DNA of 64,000 nt from contig NZ_QLUW01000004.1 of the NCBI RefSeq assembly GCF_003268025.1, positions 186,001 through 250,000 of the forward strand, in the 5' to 3' direction. Both the position numbers and the translations under genes were made by a program. Below the pieces are notes generated by a model, which searched no databases, was not told where the DNA came from, and saw only the letters and a list, made by a program, of their open reading frames with translations. This DNA comes from Paenibacillus montanisoli (GTDB taxonomy: Bacteria > Bacillota > Bacilli > Paenibacillales > Paenibacillaceae). Position 1 is the first letter of the stretch. Each line of letters opens with the position of its first letter. Positions 49,941 to 59,448 of this stretch are shown piece by piece.

Positions 49941-51254
49941 ATGGGAACATATGTCGACACGATAAAAAGCAAATGCAGAACCCAGCACGATTTAAAAATC
50001 GAACAGTTGCGGGTTGGATCGATAACCATGTGGATGGTCGGCTACGAATCCATCGTGAACTGGGAGGAAACCATCGCATATATTTCGAATTGCGGCCTAA
50101 CCACGGAAGCTGCCTATGAAGATATCTATGTTCACTTATTAGGACAAGAGTGGGTTCCGGAAGCTTTGGATGTGCTGCTGCAGGGGAAAGTCGTCTTAAT
50201 CGACTCCGATGCTGATCGGGCTTTCAGCTTTCAAGGTAAGCCCAAAACGCTGGAAAGAGCGATCGATAAAGCGGAAAACGAGACCATGCCTTTTTCATCG
50301 GCGTTGGTCTTCATGGAGCCGTTAACCACGAACATCGGGATCCTTCGCAAAACGATTCATTCGCCTTACTTAGAAGTTGAAGGATATCAATTCAAAGGGA
50401 TCGGAACGAGAGAAGCCTCTTTAGTGTATTTGTCGGAATGCGTGGATAAAGATTTGTTGGAAGCTGTCAGGCATGCTTTGAAAAAGGCTGCCGGACAAGA
50501 TCTCCGGAACGGACAAGACCTGATCCGTTTTTTCGGCTATAACCGGTATCATTTAGTGTCGCCTTATCATAAAACGGAAATTCCCGGACAGGCAGTCGCG
50601 TCCATGATGAATGGCAGAGTCGTTCTATTGATCGACGGCGAGCCTACAGCGTATGTTCTCCCTTTGCTATTCTCGGATTTTATTGCCTTGGATTGGGATC
50701 GACAGCTTCCTCTGTTCGTTATGACCGCGCTGCGTTCTTTGCGCTTGCTTAGCATTCTAATCGCTCTGATGACGCCGGGGCTATATGTGGCGCTGGTTTC
50801 CGTTAATCCGGAGACCTTGCGAATTGAGCTCGCCCTCTCCATTGCCTCCAGCCGGATCGGTATTCCTCTTCCTACTTTTTTAGAGATGCTGCTGCTTCTG
50901 ATTATTAGCGAAATCATCATCGAAGCGACGCAGCGTTTACCGAAAAGCATAGCTGCGGCGAATACGTTGATCGGAGGCATTGTTCTCGGCCAAGCCATCG
51001 TTGATGCAAAGCTGGTCAGCAGCTTGGTCATTATCGTGTTAGCGTCCTCGATTACAGCCAATTTTGCGTTTCCGCATTATTTGAATACGCTAGTGGTTCG
51101 GATTCTAAGGACGGGCATTATTTTGCTGTCAGGCATATTCGGCATTTTCGGCTTATTTGCCTCGTTTATCGGAGTCTGTTATTACGCTTGCAGCTTGCAG
51201 CGATTCGGTGTTCCGTTTATGAACGTTCTCTCTCCCAAGAAGCTGGGTCAATGA
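49941..51254 (+). CDS. Spore germination protein, GerA family (A subunit)
   Basis: A 437-residue A-subunit of a germinant receptor. The N-terminal soluble domain holds VLLIDGEPTAYVLPL and MEPLTTNIGILRKTIHSP; the C-terminal membrane domain begins around residue 270 (ALRSLRLLSILIALMTPGLYVALVS) and contains LPTFLEMLLLLIISEIIIEATQRLPKSI and IGGIVLGQAIVDAKLVS, the family signature. It acts in the spore inner membrane with GerB and GerC to sense germinants. GTGAGGTGC precedes the ATG. It is the first gene of a tripartite operon. Confidence 0.95.
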   Translation: MGTYVDTIKSKCRTQHDLKIEQLRVGSITMWMVGYESIVNWEETIAYISNCGLTTEAAYEDIYVHLLGQEWVPEALDVLLQGKVVLIDSDADRAFSFQGKPKTLERAIDKAENETMPFSSALVFMEPLTTNIGILRKTIHSPYLEVEGYQFKGIGTREASLVYLSECVDKDLLEAVRHALKKAAGQDLRNGQDLIRFFGYNRYHLVSPYHKTEIPGQAVASMMNGRVVLLIDGEPTAYVLPLLFSDFIALDWDRQLPLFVMTALRSLRLLSILIALMTPGLYVALVSVNPETLRIELALSIASSRIGIPLPTFLEMLLLLIISEIIIEATQRLPKSIAAANTLIGGIVLGQAIVDAKLVSSLVIIVLASSITANFAFPHYLNTLVVRILRTGIILLSGIFGIFGLFASFIGVCYYACSLQRFGVPFMNVLSPKKLGQ

Positions 51255-51276
51255 CGCCAAGAAAGAAGTGTCGCAA

Positions 51277-52371
51277 ATGATCAATCGATGGGTTGCCGTT
51301 ATGACTGCTCCTATATTCTTTATTGCGGCACATTGCAGCATCCTCTTTGCCGCTTATTCGCGATCGATGCTTCATGCTACCGAATATGGCCATTGGGAGC
51401 CTGTATTCTTCAATATCCTGATCGAACTAGCGCTGCTGTTGCTGCTGCTTCTAGGCCTGCGCAAAGCCGGCAGCAAGGATTATGCGGATTTATTTCTGCC
51501 TCTCGGCAAGTGGATCAGCACGGCGCTGCTAGTGCCTCTTGTCGCATTTCTTATGCTGATTCCGGTTTTGGCTATTCGGTTCTTTGCCGAACTGATGATT
51601 ATCGTGTTCATCGCGAGTTCGCCCATTCATGCCATATTGGCGTTTCTGTGTCTGCTTATGCTATATGGAGCCTCGATTGGTCCACAGGGCATCATGCGGG
51701 CCAGCACGTTGTTGACGCTCATCAACTTTCCCATTCTATTATTCGCCATTGGCGCATGCATCCCGAATGCCACTTTCGTCAAAGTATTTCCGCTCGTAAA
51801 TGCGAGCATGGATTTTTTGGCGGAAGGGAAATTGTTCATTACCTTGTTTTCCATCTGCCCTTTTTTGCTTCTGGGCATGCTGCCTCCCATATGCAAGGTT
51901 AAAATTCTGCCCATCTTGCTGAGTCTGGGCGTCATTGCATTGCTGTACGTGATCATCGTTTATATTCCCATCTCGATTTATGGATTGAACGCAGCGAAAC
52001 TCATGTACTTCCCTTTGATGACCAGCTTTGATTCCGTTAATATTTCCTGGACCATTTTTGATCGCATTTCGTTATTTTACGCCGTTGCGCTGCTTGCTTT
52101 TGTGATGACCATTTCTACCTTTACGCTATATTCGTCAGCGCTCATGGTTCATAAAATGATACCGGTTTGGCGAGAGAAATACATCAGGTACGGTCTTTGC
52201 CTGATTGTCTATATCCTCAGCCTCGTCATTCCAAGCTGGAACAGGTATATTGAAATATTTACGGCGGATACTTGGTTTCGCCTGGCGATTTACATCGTGG
52301 TTCCGATTGCTGTCTTTTTGCGGGGAGGGTTTATAGAAAGACAAGAGAGAAAGCGAGTTTTGTCAAAATGA
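51277..52371 (+). CDS. Spore germination permease, GerB family (B subunit)
   Basis: A 364-residue protein with ten hydrophobic segments, of the amino-acid-permease-like GerAB family; B subunits bind the germinant ligand. Start placed at ATG 51277; a GTG three codons upstream is equally possible, as neither has a strong ribosome binding site. It overlaps the gerC gene (ATGA). Hydrophilic ends are short, as usual. The ligand cannot be inferred. Confidence 0.92.
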   Translation: MINRWVAVMTAPIFFIAAHCSILFAAYSRSMLHATEYGHWEPVFFNILIELALLLLLLLGLRKAGSKDYADLFLPLGKWISTALLVPLVAFLMLIPVLAIRFFAELMIIVFIASSPIHAILAFLCLLMLYGASIGPQGIMRASTLLTLINFPILLFAIGACIPNATFVKVFPLVNASMDFLAEGKLFITLFSICPFLLLGMLPPICKVKILPILLSLGVIALLYVIIVYIPISIYGLNAAKLMYFPLMTSFDSVNISWTIFDRISLFYAVALLAFVMTISTFTLYSSALMVHKMIPVWREKYIRYGLCLIVYILSLVIPSWNRYIEIFTADTWFRLAIYIVVPIAVFLRGGFIERQERKRVLSK

Positions 52372-53435
52372 TGCGCCTGTCACGTACCCTGCTCCTATTG
52401 TTCGCTTGTGTGATCATTTTACCGGGCTGTTGGAACATCAAGGATGTCAACCATCGCGTGCTTCCCATCGTCATGGGCATTTCCTATGGTAAGGTCAAGA
52501 AATATCGGATTCATGTGCAAATTCCTCTTCCCGTTTCCCGCAAGCTGATTTCCAAGGTGTACTATAGAGAAGCGGACACGATCAGCAAGGCACTGAACGA
52601 AATCGACTCCGACATCGAAGCCGGCATCGACTTTATGCACCTTCAATTGGTTTTGTTCGACCGCAAGGTTGCCGAAGAAGGCATTCGCGAGGAAATGGCC
52701 TATATGATTCGAAGCCAGCATATGCCGACGAAGGCGCTTGTAGCGATCACATCAGAGGATATGGAACAAATTCTGGAGCATACGGGCGAATCCATCCAAA
52801 CGGACGGAAGCGCACTATTGGATTTTTTCAATAAAAACGCGGGCTGGAGCCCCGAAATTAATCTGGCTTATCTTTGGGAAACGTTCGGCGCCATTCATTC
52901 GGATACGCAAGATATCACCATCCCGATCCTGCATTCCGGCAAAACGACCATGCTTGAGTTCCTAGGCTCAGGCGTCATGTCGAAGGAAAGGATGATGGGG
53001 GACATAACGAGGGAACAATCGCTGCTCGTCAACTTATTCTATGAGCTGTTTCAAGGCTCCGTCGTTCAAGTGATCCGTCAAGCAAGCGTGGCGATCGTCG
53101 ATTGCGACAATCATATCCGTACCTTTTGGCGAGACCAACGCCCTGTTCTGCGGATGCATATGGACATTTCGCTGCATCTTATCGAGAATAACGGAGGTTT
53201 AAACGAGCAGCAAATAGAGGCAGCGTTTTCTGAGGATATGGCGAAGAAATATAAACAGTTATTCAAGCAGCTTCAATCCTATCCATCAGATGCCCTTGGG
53301 ACGGGCGACCATTTCAGAAATAAGCTGGCATTCGATAAACTGAAGCTTTGGCGCGAAACTTATTATCCCCAGCTTGTAACGGAAATCGCCGTAAGCAGCC
53401 GCATTACGAATACAGGGGATATATCGGGAAATTAA
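52368..53435 (+). CDS. Spore germination lipoprotein, GerC family (C subunit)
   Basis: Start at ATG 52368, overlapping the gerB stop (ATGA). The N-terminus is a lipoprotein signal (LLLLFACVIILPGCWN) with Cys21 as lipidation site. The 355-residue protein continues with NHRVLPIVMGISYGK, DTISKALNEID and the LAFDKLKLWRETYYPQL C-terminal region typical of Ger(x)C. The lipoprotein anchors the germinant receptor at the spore inner membrane. Completes the gerABC operon. Confidence 0.94.
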   Translation: MMRLSRTLLLLFACVIILPGCWNIKDVNHRVLPIVMGISYGKVKKYRIHVQIPLPVSRKLISKVYYREADTISKALNEIDSDIEAGIDFMHLQLVLFDRKVAEEGIREEMAYMIRSQHMPTKALVAITSEDMEQILEHTGESIQTDGSALLDFFNKNAGWSPEINLAYLWETFGAIHSDTQDITIPILHSGKTTMLEFLGSGVMSKERMMGDITREQSLLVNLFYELFQGSVVQVIRQASVAIVDCDNHIRTFWRDQRPVLRMHMDISLHLIENNGGLNEQQIEAAFSEDMAKKYKQLFKQLQSYPSDALGTGDHFRNKLAFDKLKLWRETYYPQLVTEIAVSSRITNTGDISGN

Positions 53436-53487
53436 CTAGTCTATGCAGCGAAAGAGAGCTGGCCCTCGGCCAACTCCCCGGTATTCA

Positions 53488-54858
53488 TCAATGGTTTACG
53501 GCTATCGCCCTGCCTGCCGTATATCGGCGGTATATAAATGCGCTCACGATGGAAATAAGCGCAACAACAGCCAATCCCCAAATCAAATTATCGAACGCAC
53601 GAACCGGCGGCAATGCACGCTGCCATACAAGCGCGCTGCCGGAGAGCGCGACCCCAAACGCTCCGCTGAAAAACTGAAGCAGCTGGAAAAGCCCCATCCC
53701 AGAACCGACTCGTTCTTTCGGAAGCAAGCGCGATAGCTCGTTGGAGACGGCGCTGGTAATCGCACCGAAGCTGACGCTTAACATCATATAGACAACCACG
53801 ATGGCATAAAAAGAATTTGTCGCCATCAAGGCCATCAATATGACTGAGAGTAAGAGCAGCCAAGGCACGATTCGGATCAGATCTTGGTTGCCATAGCGGT
53901 CGATAATGCGCCCGACACGAGTAGATACGATCATTGCAAGCAGCGCGCCGGGGAACAAAACTAGCCCTGAAGCGCCTGGAGCCAAACCATAGATGCGGGA
54001 CAACAGCTGAGGGGCAATGAACAAGAATGAGAAGCTGACCATGTAAGCCCCGATACCGATGGCCATTAGTGCCAGGTATGGCTTGTCGCGGAATAGTTCC
54101 GGCAGTACGAAAGGATTCGCCGCAGTACGGATCCGGTAAACGAACAGCACCAGGACGAGCAGGCCGACCAGCAGCGCCGCCAAGTTTTTGGATGTGAGGA
54201 AGAGCAGCAATCCCGTCGTCCCAATGCCAAGCAGTATGGCTCCAATGAAATCAAACGTTCCGCTGGACGATACCTCGTTGGGAAGCATACGAAGGAAGAC
54301 CGGTATAAGGAATAGGGTGAGGCCGGTTATGACGAACAAAGAATGCCAGCCCAGATACTGTACCGCAAAACCGCCGATGACTGGACCGAGTCCCAGACCT
54401 AAGGCGCTGGCAGACAGCATGATCGACATCGCTTTGCCTCGGCGGGACAATGGGATATAACGAGTGAGGAGGACGATGCCAAGCGACGGAATCGCTCCTG
54501 CCCCCGAAGCTTGAATCAGTCTCGCGCCAAGCAAAACTCCGAATCCTTCGCTGAACAAACCGATTACGGAACCAATGCCGAGCGACAGCAGAGCCGCAGT
54601 AAAAAGCGATCGGATTGAAATATAATCGGACAGTCTGCTGTACGTAATCGATGAAATGGCAAAAACGATCGAATAGCCCGTCACGATCCATGACGTCGTC
54701 GAAGGACTTATTGCGAATTGAGCAGCGACTTTAGGAAGCGCCAAGTTGAACATCATCGTATTCATGATGACCAGAATGATGGTAAAGCCCAGAATACTGG
54801 TTACAGGTTTCTCTTTGATTGCGGCCGTCGTATCGGGCAACGAAAATGGTTGATTCAT
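53488..54858 (-). CDS. MFS drug-efflux transporter (14-helix, TetL/K-like)
   Basis: Start at ATG 54856-54858 (MNQPFSLPD), 11 nt after GGAGGAATG; an ATG 24 bases upstream contains that site. The 456-residue protein has 14 hydrophobic segments, the DHA2/TetL motif set (SWIVTGYSIVFAISSITYSRLSDYIS, RLIQASGAGAIPSLGIVLLTRYIP, GLGLGPVIGG). It probably exports a drug or toxic compound by proton antiport. A TetR operator lies 28-41 bp before the start and a TetR gene just upstream, so expression is drug-inducible (inference). Confidence 0.92.
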   Translation of the reverse strand: MNQPFSLPDTTAAIKEKPVTSILGFTIILVIMNTMMFNLALPKVAAQFAISPSTTSWIVTGYSIVFAISSITYSRLSDYISIRSLFTAALLSLGIGSVIGLFSEGFGVLLGARLIQASGAGAIPSLGIVLLTRYIPLSRRGKAMSIMLSASALGLGLGPVIGGFAVQYLGWHSLFVITGLTLFLIPVFLRMLPNEVSSSGTFDFIGAILLGIGTTGLLLFLTSKNLAALLVGLLVLVLFVYRIRTAANPFVLPELFRDKPYLALMAIGIGAYMVSFSFLFIAPQLLSRIYGLAPGASGLVLFPGALLAMIVSTRVGRIIDRYGNQDLIRIVPWLLLLSVILMALMATNSFYAIVVVYMMLSVSFGAITSAVSNELSRLLPKERVGSGMGLFQLLQFFSGAFGVALSGSALVWQRALPPVRAFDNLIWGLAVVALISIVSAFIYRRYTAGRAIAVNH

Positions 54859-54885
54859 AATGCCGTCATTCCTCCAATTCATTTG

Positions 54886-54899
54886 AGAACGATCGTTCT
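54886..54899. promoter_or_regulatory. TetR-type operator 1 (upstream of the MFS gene)
   Basis: AGAACGATCGTTCT is a perfect 14-bp palindrome. The same core (TTGAGAACGATCG) recurs upstream of the TetR gene, which supports its role as that regulator's binding site. Confidence 0.8.
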
Positions 54900-54916
54900 A
54901 GAATGATGAAAAAAAT

Positions 54917-55495
54917 TTAGTTCTTCTTCAGTACGGACATCGTTGTTTCAATAATGCTCCTTAGCCTTTCTTTGTCGTCTGTTGTCTTCACCATAACCCG
55001 CAGCCCTATGAAGGCATTATTGAAATAACGCGACAGTTGTTCCGCATCGAGTGTCTTGTCGAGTTCCCCTGAATGCTGGCCTTTTTTTATCAACTCACAA
55101 ATGAACTGCTCGGTACCGGTCATGCGTTGATTGACCCATTCCTTGCACTCCGGATCATTTAGCGCCAACTCGACTGCCGTATTGACCAGCAAGCAGCCTT
55201 TGGGGGTTGCTTCGTTCATCGGCCGCAAGGCCGTTTCTAACAGCAGCCTTATTGCTTCCGCTGCAGAAAGGTTGTCGACGGGAATTCGTTTATCCTCCAT
55301 CATCTTGCTGTAGCGTTGCAATGCCTTGATGTACAAAGAATGCTTATCTCCGAATGTATCATACAGGCTTCGCTTGTGAACCCCCATGTGTTCGACCAGG
55401 TTCGCCATTGATGTTTTCTCATAGCCTTGTTCCCAGAATAACCGCATGGCCTTGAGCAATACGGCATCTTCATCGAATTCCTTGCTTCTGGCCAC
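54917..55495 (-). CDS. TetR/AcrR-family regulator
   Basis: A 192-residue repressor with N-terminal helix-turn-helix (AMRLFWEQGYEKTSMANLVEHMGVHKRSLYDTFGDKHSLY) and a ligand-binding C-terminal domain (MNEATPKGCLLVNTAVELALNDPE). The GCLLVN segment is typical of the QacR/AcrR-like 'TetR_C_33' group. GTG start at 55493-55495, 6 nt after AAAGGAGGGG. Operators lie upstream of both this gene and the MFS gene. Confidence 0.93.
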   Translation of the reverse strand: MARSKEFDEDAVLLKAMRLFWEQGYEKTSMANLVEHMGVHKRSLYDTFGDKHSLYIKALQRYSKMMEDKRIPVDNLSAAEAIRLLLETALRPMNEATPKGCLLVNTAVELALNDPECKEWVNQRMTGTEQFICELIKKGQHSGELDKTLDAEQLSRYFNNAFIGLRVMVKTTDDKERLRSIIETTMSVLKKN

Positions 55496-55530
55496 GTCTT
55501 ACCCCTCCTTTCGATTGCAAGCTTATCATA

Positions 55531-55545
55531 TTGAGAACGATCGGT
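55531..55545. promoter_or_regulatory. TetR-type operator 2 (upstream of the TetR gene)
   Basis: TTGAGAACGATCGGT repeats the left half and centre of operator 1 and points to autoregulation. Confidence 0.65.
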
Positions 55546-55732
55546 AAAGAACGAATTTGAGGAAGCGGATACTGCTGCGTTTATTTTGCGCGATTACTTT
55601 CGAATTTACACGGCGTCCCGTTCGCACATCAAAAAAAAGCACGTTATACGCGCTAGAAACGTTCGTCGGCTATAGGATAGGCCGGAGCTTGGACAGCAGA
55701 ACCGGACTCACTCGCCCGATTCTGCTTCTAAG

Positions 55733-57220
55733 CTATAGCTGGTAGCCAACCGCCTTTTGCCAGCCGGCGTACACTTGATTTCGCCATGCCTCGTCCGACG
55801 CCGGCTCGAATGTTCGGTCCAGCGCCCATAGTCCGCGCAGCTCGTCGATGCCGCTCCAGAAGCCGACGCCTAGTCCGGCCAAATACGCGGCCCCGAGCGC
55901 CGTCGTCTCCAGCATGACCGGCCGGATGACGGATACGCCAAGCAGGTCGGCCTGGAACTGCATCAACAGGCCGTTCGCGACCGCGCCGCCGTCGACCCGC
56001 AGCTCCCGCAGCGGCAGTCCGGACTCCTCGGTCATCGTATTCAGCACGTCGGCGGTCTGGTATGCGATGGACTCCAGCGCCGCGCGCACCAGATGCGCCG
56101 AAGTCGTTCCGCGCGTCAGGCCGGTGATCATGCCGCGCGCCTCCGCGTTCCAATACGGCGTGCCAAGCCCGGTGAAGGCCGGCACGAAATAGACGCCGAG
56201 CGTATCGGCCACCGAGGCCGCGAGCGCTTCGGTATCCGACGCGTGCGCAATCAGACCGAGCCCGTCGCGCAGCCACTGTACGACGGAGCCTGCGGTGAAT
56301 ACGCTGCCCTCAAGCGCGTAGGTGGTACGGCCGTTCAGCTGCCATGCAATCGTCGTAAGCAAGCCTTTCGACGAGGCAACCGGCGAATCGCCGGTATTTT
56401 TGAGCAGGAAGCAGCCTGTACCGTAGGTGTTCTTGGCTGCGCCTTCATCGAAGCAGCACTGCCCGAACAACGCCGCCTGCTGATCGCCGGCGACACCCGC
56501 GATCGGAATGCCAGGGCCATCAGCTGCGCCGCCAAGTAAGCGAGTATAGCCGAAGATGCCGCTCGACGGTTTCACCTCCGGCAGCATCGCCGCGGGAATG
56601 CCGAGTTTAGCCAGGATATCGGCATCCCATTCCAGCGTATGAATGTTAAATAGCATTGTACGCGACGCATTCGAGACATCCGTGGCATGGATCGCCCCAT
56701 CCGTCAGCTTCCAGATGAGCCAGCAGTCGATCGTACCGGCCAACACCCTGCCTTGCTCCGCTTGCTCGCGAAGCCCCGGTACTTCATCGAGCAGCCACTT
56801 GAGCTTCGTGCCGGAAAAGTACGGATCGAGCACCAGACCCGTCCGGGCGCGAACCTCGTCCTCCCAGCCTTCCGCCCGCAGCGACTCGCATAACGCGCTC
56901 GTCCGGCGGCACTGCCAGACGATCGCCGGGTGAAGAGGCTCGCCCGTCTGCCGGTCCCACACCACAAGCGTCTCCCGCTGGTTGGTGATGCCGATCGCGC
57001 GGATTTGCTCCACCGCTACGCCGGAAGCGGCATCGCGCATCGCCTGAAGCTGCGTTCGCCATATTTCTTCCGCATCCTGCTCGACCCATCCCGCCTGCGG
57101 GAAAACGGAGGCGAACTCCTGCTGCGCCGAGGCAATCCCGCACCCCCGCTCGTCAAACAGAATCGCCCGGCAAGAGGTTGTTCCCTCGTCCAATGCCAAT
57201 ATATAGTGCTCCATCGTCAT
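55733..57220 (-). CDS. glpK: Glycerol kinase
   Basis: Phosphorylates glycerol with ATP. The 495-residue FGGY-fold protein has [38 protein letters not shown] and [13 protein letters not shown]. In Firmicute GlpK a His in the YHFxG stretch before this motif is phosphorylated by the PTS protein HPr and activates the enzyme; here the aligned segment is [17 protein letters not shown] and has no His, so HPr activation is not expected (inference). GAGGAGCG precedes the ATG. It follows glpD by 35 bp in one operon. Confidence 0.96.
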   Translation of the reverse strand: MTMEHYILALDEGTTSCRAILFDERGCGIASAQQEFASVFPQAGWVEQDAEEIWRTQLQAMRDAASGVAVEQIRAIGITNQRETLVVWDRQTGEPLHPAIVWQCRRTSALCESLRAEGWEDEVRARTGLVLDPYFSGTKLKWLLDEVPGLREQAEQGRVLAGTIDCWLIWKLTDGAIHATDVSNASRTMLFNIHTLEWDADILAKLGIPAAMLPEVKPSSGIFGYTRLLGGAADGPGIPIAGVAGDQQAALFGQCCFDEGAAKNTYGTGCFLLKNTGDSPVASSKGLLTTIAWQLNGRTTYALEGSVFTAGSVVQWLRDGLGLIAHASDTEALAASVADTLGVYFVPAFTGLGTPYWNAEARGMITGLTRGTTSAHLVRAALESIAYQTADVLNTMTEESGLPLRELRVDGGAVANGLLMQFQADLLGVSVIRPVMLETTALGAAYLAGLGVGFWSGIDELRGLWALDRTFEPASDEAWRNQVYAGWQKAVGYQL

Positions 57221-57255
57221 CTTCGCTCCTCGTTATCAAGCCTCAATACCGGCAA

Positions 57256-59136
57256 TTATTCTTGCGTTCGATCCGGAAATTCCGTCGCCGCCTTCAACTC
57301 CGTCTCCACGCGCGCCAACTCCGCCCTATACTGCGTCTCGCTCCAGCAGAATCGCTGCCCCATCAGGCGAAGCACAGGCTGCACGAGCGCTTCCGCCTGC
57401 CTGCGGTCAAAAAGGATCATACTCGTCCGCCGCAGCAGAAAGTCGACCGCGCTGCACGTCATCTCCTCTTCGATGGCGTAGTCCAACTCGGCCCGCAGCG
57501 CGCGTTCGGATGCCTCGCCGCAGTCTCCGCGCACGATTGCCGCGGAAACCGCTGCCGAAGCGGCGGCAGGCCCGAGCGACACCGTAATGCGGCCGCTTGC
57601 CGATCTGGCCGCAGACGGCATATGCGCAGCTCGGGATTGGGCCTGCTCCGCCGCCGATGCGGCCGCCGGTGCCGGAGCAGGCGCTGGCGCGGGACCTGCA
57701 GCCCCGGCCGCGACGCCCGACTCCCCGCTCTCGCCAACCCGCAGCGCGGCATACCGCGTCATGATATGCGCCGCGTTGCTGCCGTACCTCGTGACCCAAG
57801 CGATCAGCAATTCCTCCCGCACGCCGAGCTTCGCTCCTTGGCTAAGCAGCTCCTGCCGCAGCTCGTCGAACGAGCCGAAGCCGCCGGCGTCACCCCCGGA
57901 GAGCGTTTCTTCGCCTGTCGTGCAGCGGCCAAACTTCCGGCCGGTCCCTTGGCCGATCTCGCCGGCCACGAGATCGACGACCTTCTCGGCCATTTTGCGG
58001 AAGCCCGTCAGCTTGCCGCCGGCGATTGTAATGAGCCCCTTTTCCGAAATGAACAGCTCATCCTTGCGGGAAATTTCCGAAGGGTTCTTTCCCTCTTCGT
58101 GAATGAGCGGCCGAACTCCTGCCCAGCACGACTCCACATCCGTTTCCTCAAGCTTCGCCGACGGGAAAGCGGAATTGGCCGCACGCAGCAAATAATCGCG
58201 GTCCGCGCGCGTGGCCAAGACGGCTCCGGGATGATCATGATAGAACGTATCGGTTGTCCCGATGTACGTTTTGCCGTCCCGCGGAATAATGAAGATCATC
58301 CTGCCATCCGGAACATCGATATACACGGCCTGCCGCACCGGCAGCCGCGCATAATCGACGACCAGATGCACGCCTTTCGTCAGCATGAGCCGTTTGCCCG
58401 CCACCTCGCCATCCAACCGGCGGACATGATCGACCCACGGGCCGGCCGCATTGACGATCTTGCGCGCATACACATCATAGCGCTTGCCGCTGCGCACATC
58501 CGAGATACGAGCTCCGCACACAACGCCGTCACGGTATAGCATTTCCTCCACCTTCGCGTAATTGACGATTTCCGCGCCGTGCCGATGCGCCGTCTTCATC
58601 ACCTCAAGCGTCAGCCGGGCATCGTCCGTCCGGTACTCGTAATAATAGCCCGATCCGCGCAGCCCCTCGCGCTTAAGCAGCGGCTCCAGCTCCTCCGTCC
58701 GTTCACGGCGGTACATCCGCCGCCGTTCCGCGCGCTTCACTCTCGCGAGCCGGTCATAGATATACAATCCAATGGCGGAAGCCAAGTAGCCGTAAGTGCC
58801 GCCCTTATAGACCGGCATCAGCATCGGCATCGGCGTCACGACATGCGGCGCATGCTTATGCAGGAGCGCCCGCTCGCGTCCCACTTCCGCCACCAGCTTC
58901 ACCTCGCCCTGCTTCAAATACCGCAGCCCGCCGTGCACCAGTTTCGTCGAACGGCTGCTCGTACCCTGCGCGAAGTCGCCCATTTCCACAAGACCTGTCC
59001 GAAGGCCGCGCCGCGAGGCATCCCATGCGATGCCCGCGCCGGTAATGCCGCCTCCGATAATGAGCACATCGAGCAGCTCCGATGACATCCGCTCCAAACA
59101 CGCTAACCGGCGCTCCGCCGAAAAAGATTCGTTCAC
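57256..59136 (-). CDS. glpD: Glycerol-3-phosphate dehydrogenase with Ala/Pro linker insertion
   Basis: Start at GTG 59134-59136, 10 nt after AAGGAGG; the frame is open upstream but without a site. The 626-residue FAD enzyme oxidises glycerol-3-phosphate and feeds electrons to quinone. Motifs: DVLIIGGGITGAGIAWDASRRG, GTSSRSTKLVHGGLRYL, NAAGPWVDHV, GVHLVVD, IPRDGKTYIGTTDTFY and AGGKLTGFRKMAE. B. subtilis GlpD has 555 residues; the excess lies mainly in an Ala/Pro-rich stretch of about 55 residues (470-525, with PAPAPAPAPA) between the FAD part and the C-terminal DAO_C domain. Confidence 0.95.
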   Translation of the reverse strand: MNESFSAERRLACLERMSSELLDVLIIGGGITGAGIAWDASRRGLRTGLVEMGDFAQGTSSRSTKLVHGGLRYLKQGEVKLVAEVGRERALLHKHAPHVVTPMPMLMPVYKGGTYGYLASAIGLYIYDRLARVKRAERRRMYRRERTEELEPLLKREGLRGSGYYYEYRTDDARLTLEVMKTAHRHGAEIVNYAKVEEMLYRDGVVCGARISDVRSGKRYDVYARKIVNAAGPWVDHVRRLDGEVAGKRLMLTKGVHLVVDYARLPVRQAVYIDVPDGRMIFIIPRDGKTYIGTTDTFYHDHPGAVLATRADRDYLLRAANSAFPSAKLEETDVESCWAGVRPLIHEEGKNPSEISRKDELFISEKGLITIAGGKLTGFRKMAEKVVDLVAGEIGQGTGRKFGRCTTGEETLSGGDAGGFGSFDELRQELLSQGAKLGVREELLIAWVTRYGSNAAHIMTRYAALRVGESGESGVAAGAAGPAPAPAPAPAAASAAEQAQSRAAHMPSAARSASGRITVSLGPAAASAAVSAAIVRGDCGEASERALRAELDYAIEEEMTCSAVDFLLRRTSMILFDRRQAEALVQPVLRLMGQRFCWSETQYRAELARVETELKAATEFPDRTQE

Positions 59137-59220
59137 GCTGTCGTTTCCTCCTTCAACCCTGCTCCGATTTCCGGCTCCAGAAAACTTTATATTATCAGTA
59201 TATACAGCGCAGGGAATCCA

Positions 59221-59254
59221 TTCCATATAGATATGGAACTTCTCCGTCAACTTA
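59221..59254 (-). promoter_or_regulatory. glpD promoter overlapped by an 18-bp palindrome
   Basis: On the minus strand TTGACG (59249-59254) is followed after 17 bases by TATGGA (59226-59231). The palindrome TTCCATATAGATATGGAA (59221-59238) covers the -10 box, as a repressor operator would. A second candidate -10 (TATACT) lies further downstream. Confidence 0.5.
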
Positions 59255-59274
59255 TGCTACACTCTTAGAAAATA

Positions 59275-59410
59275 ACGCTGCATGCGACTGGCGAAATCAG
59301 TGGAAGCGACCACGAGGGAGCATGCGGACCGGAATACACCGTTCGCCTGGGGAAAGTATTCGCGGTTGGCCGTGTCCTGTGACACGCCTGCTTGCGGATG
59401 CTTTTTCTTT
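59275..59410 (+). promoter_or_regulatory. ZTP (pfl) riboswitch with terminator, controlling folD
   Basis: The leader has the pfl consensus blocks in order: GCGACTGGCGAAA (59284-59296), a variable stem with CCACGAGGGAGC (59310-59321), and CCGTTCGCCTGGG (59339-59351). A long hairpin follows (GTATTCGC..GTGTC/GACAC..GCGGATGC) ending in TTTTTC. The motif senses ZTP/ZMP, alarmones of 10-formyl-tetrahydrofolate shortage, and turns on one-carbon genes; the downstream genes are folD and a cyclodeaminase, as expected. Confidence 0.88.
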
Positions 59411-59448
59411 TATTCCGATGATTACACGGACGAAGGAGAAGATGAACC

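Noticed and set aside
57178..58539. 453-codon plus-strand frame antisense to glpD/glpK
   Set aside because: Arg/His/Ala-rich translation typical of the shadow of a high-GC gene; glpD and glpK on the other strand are certain.
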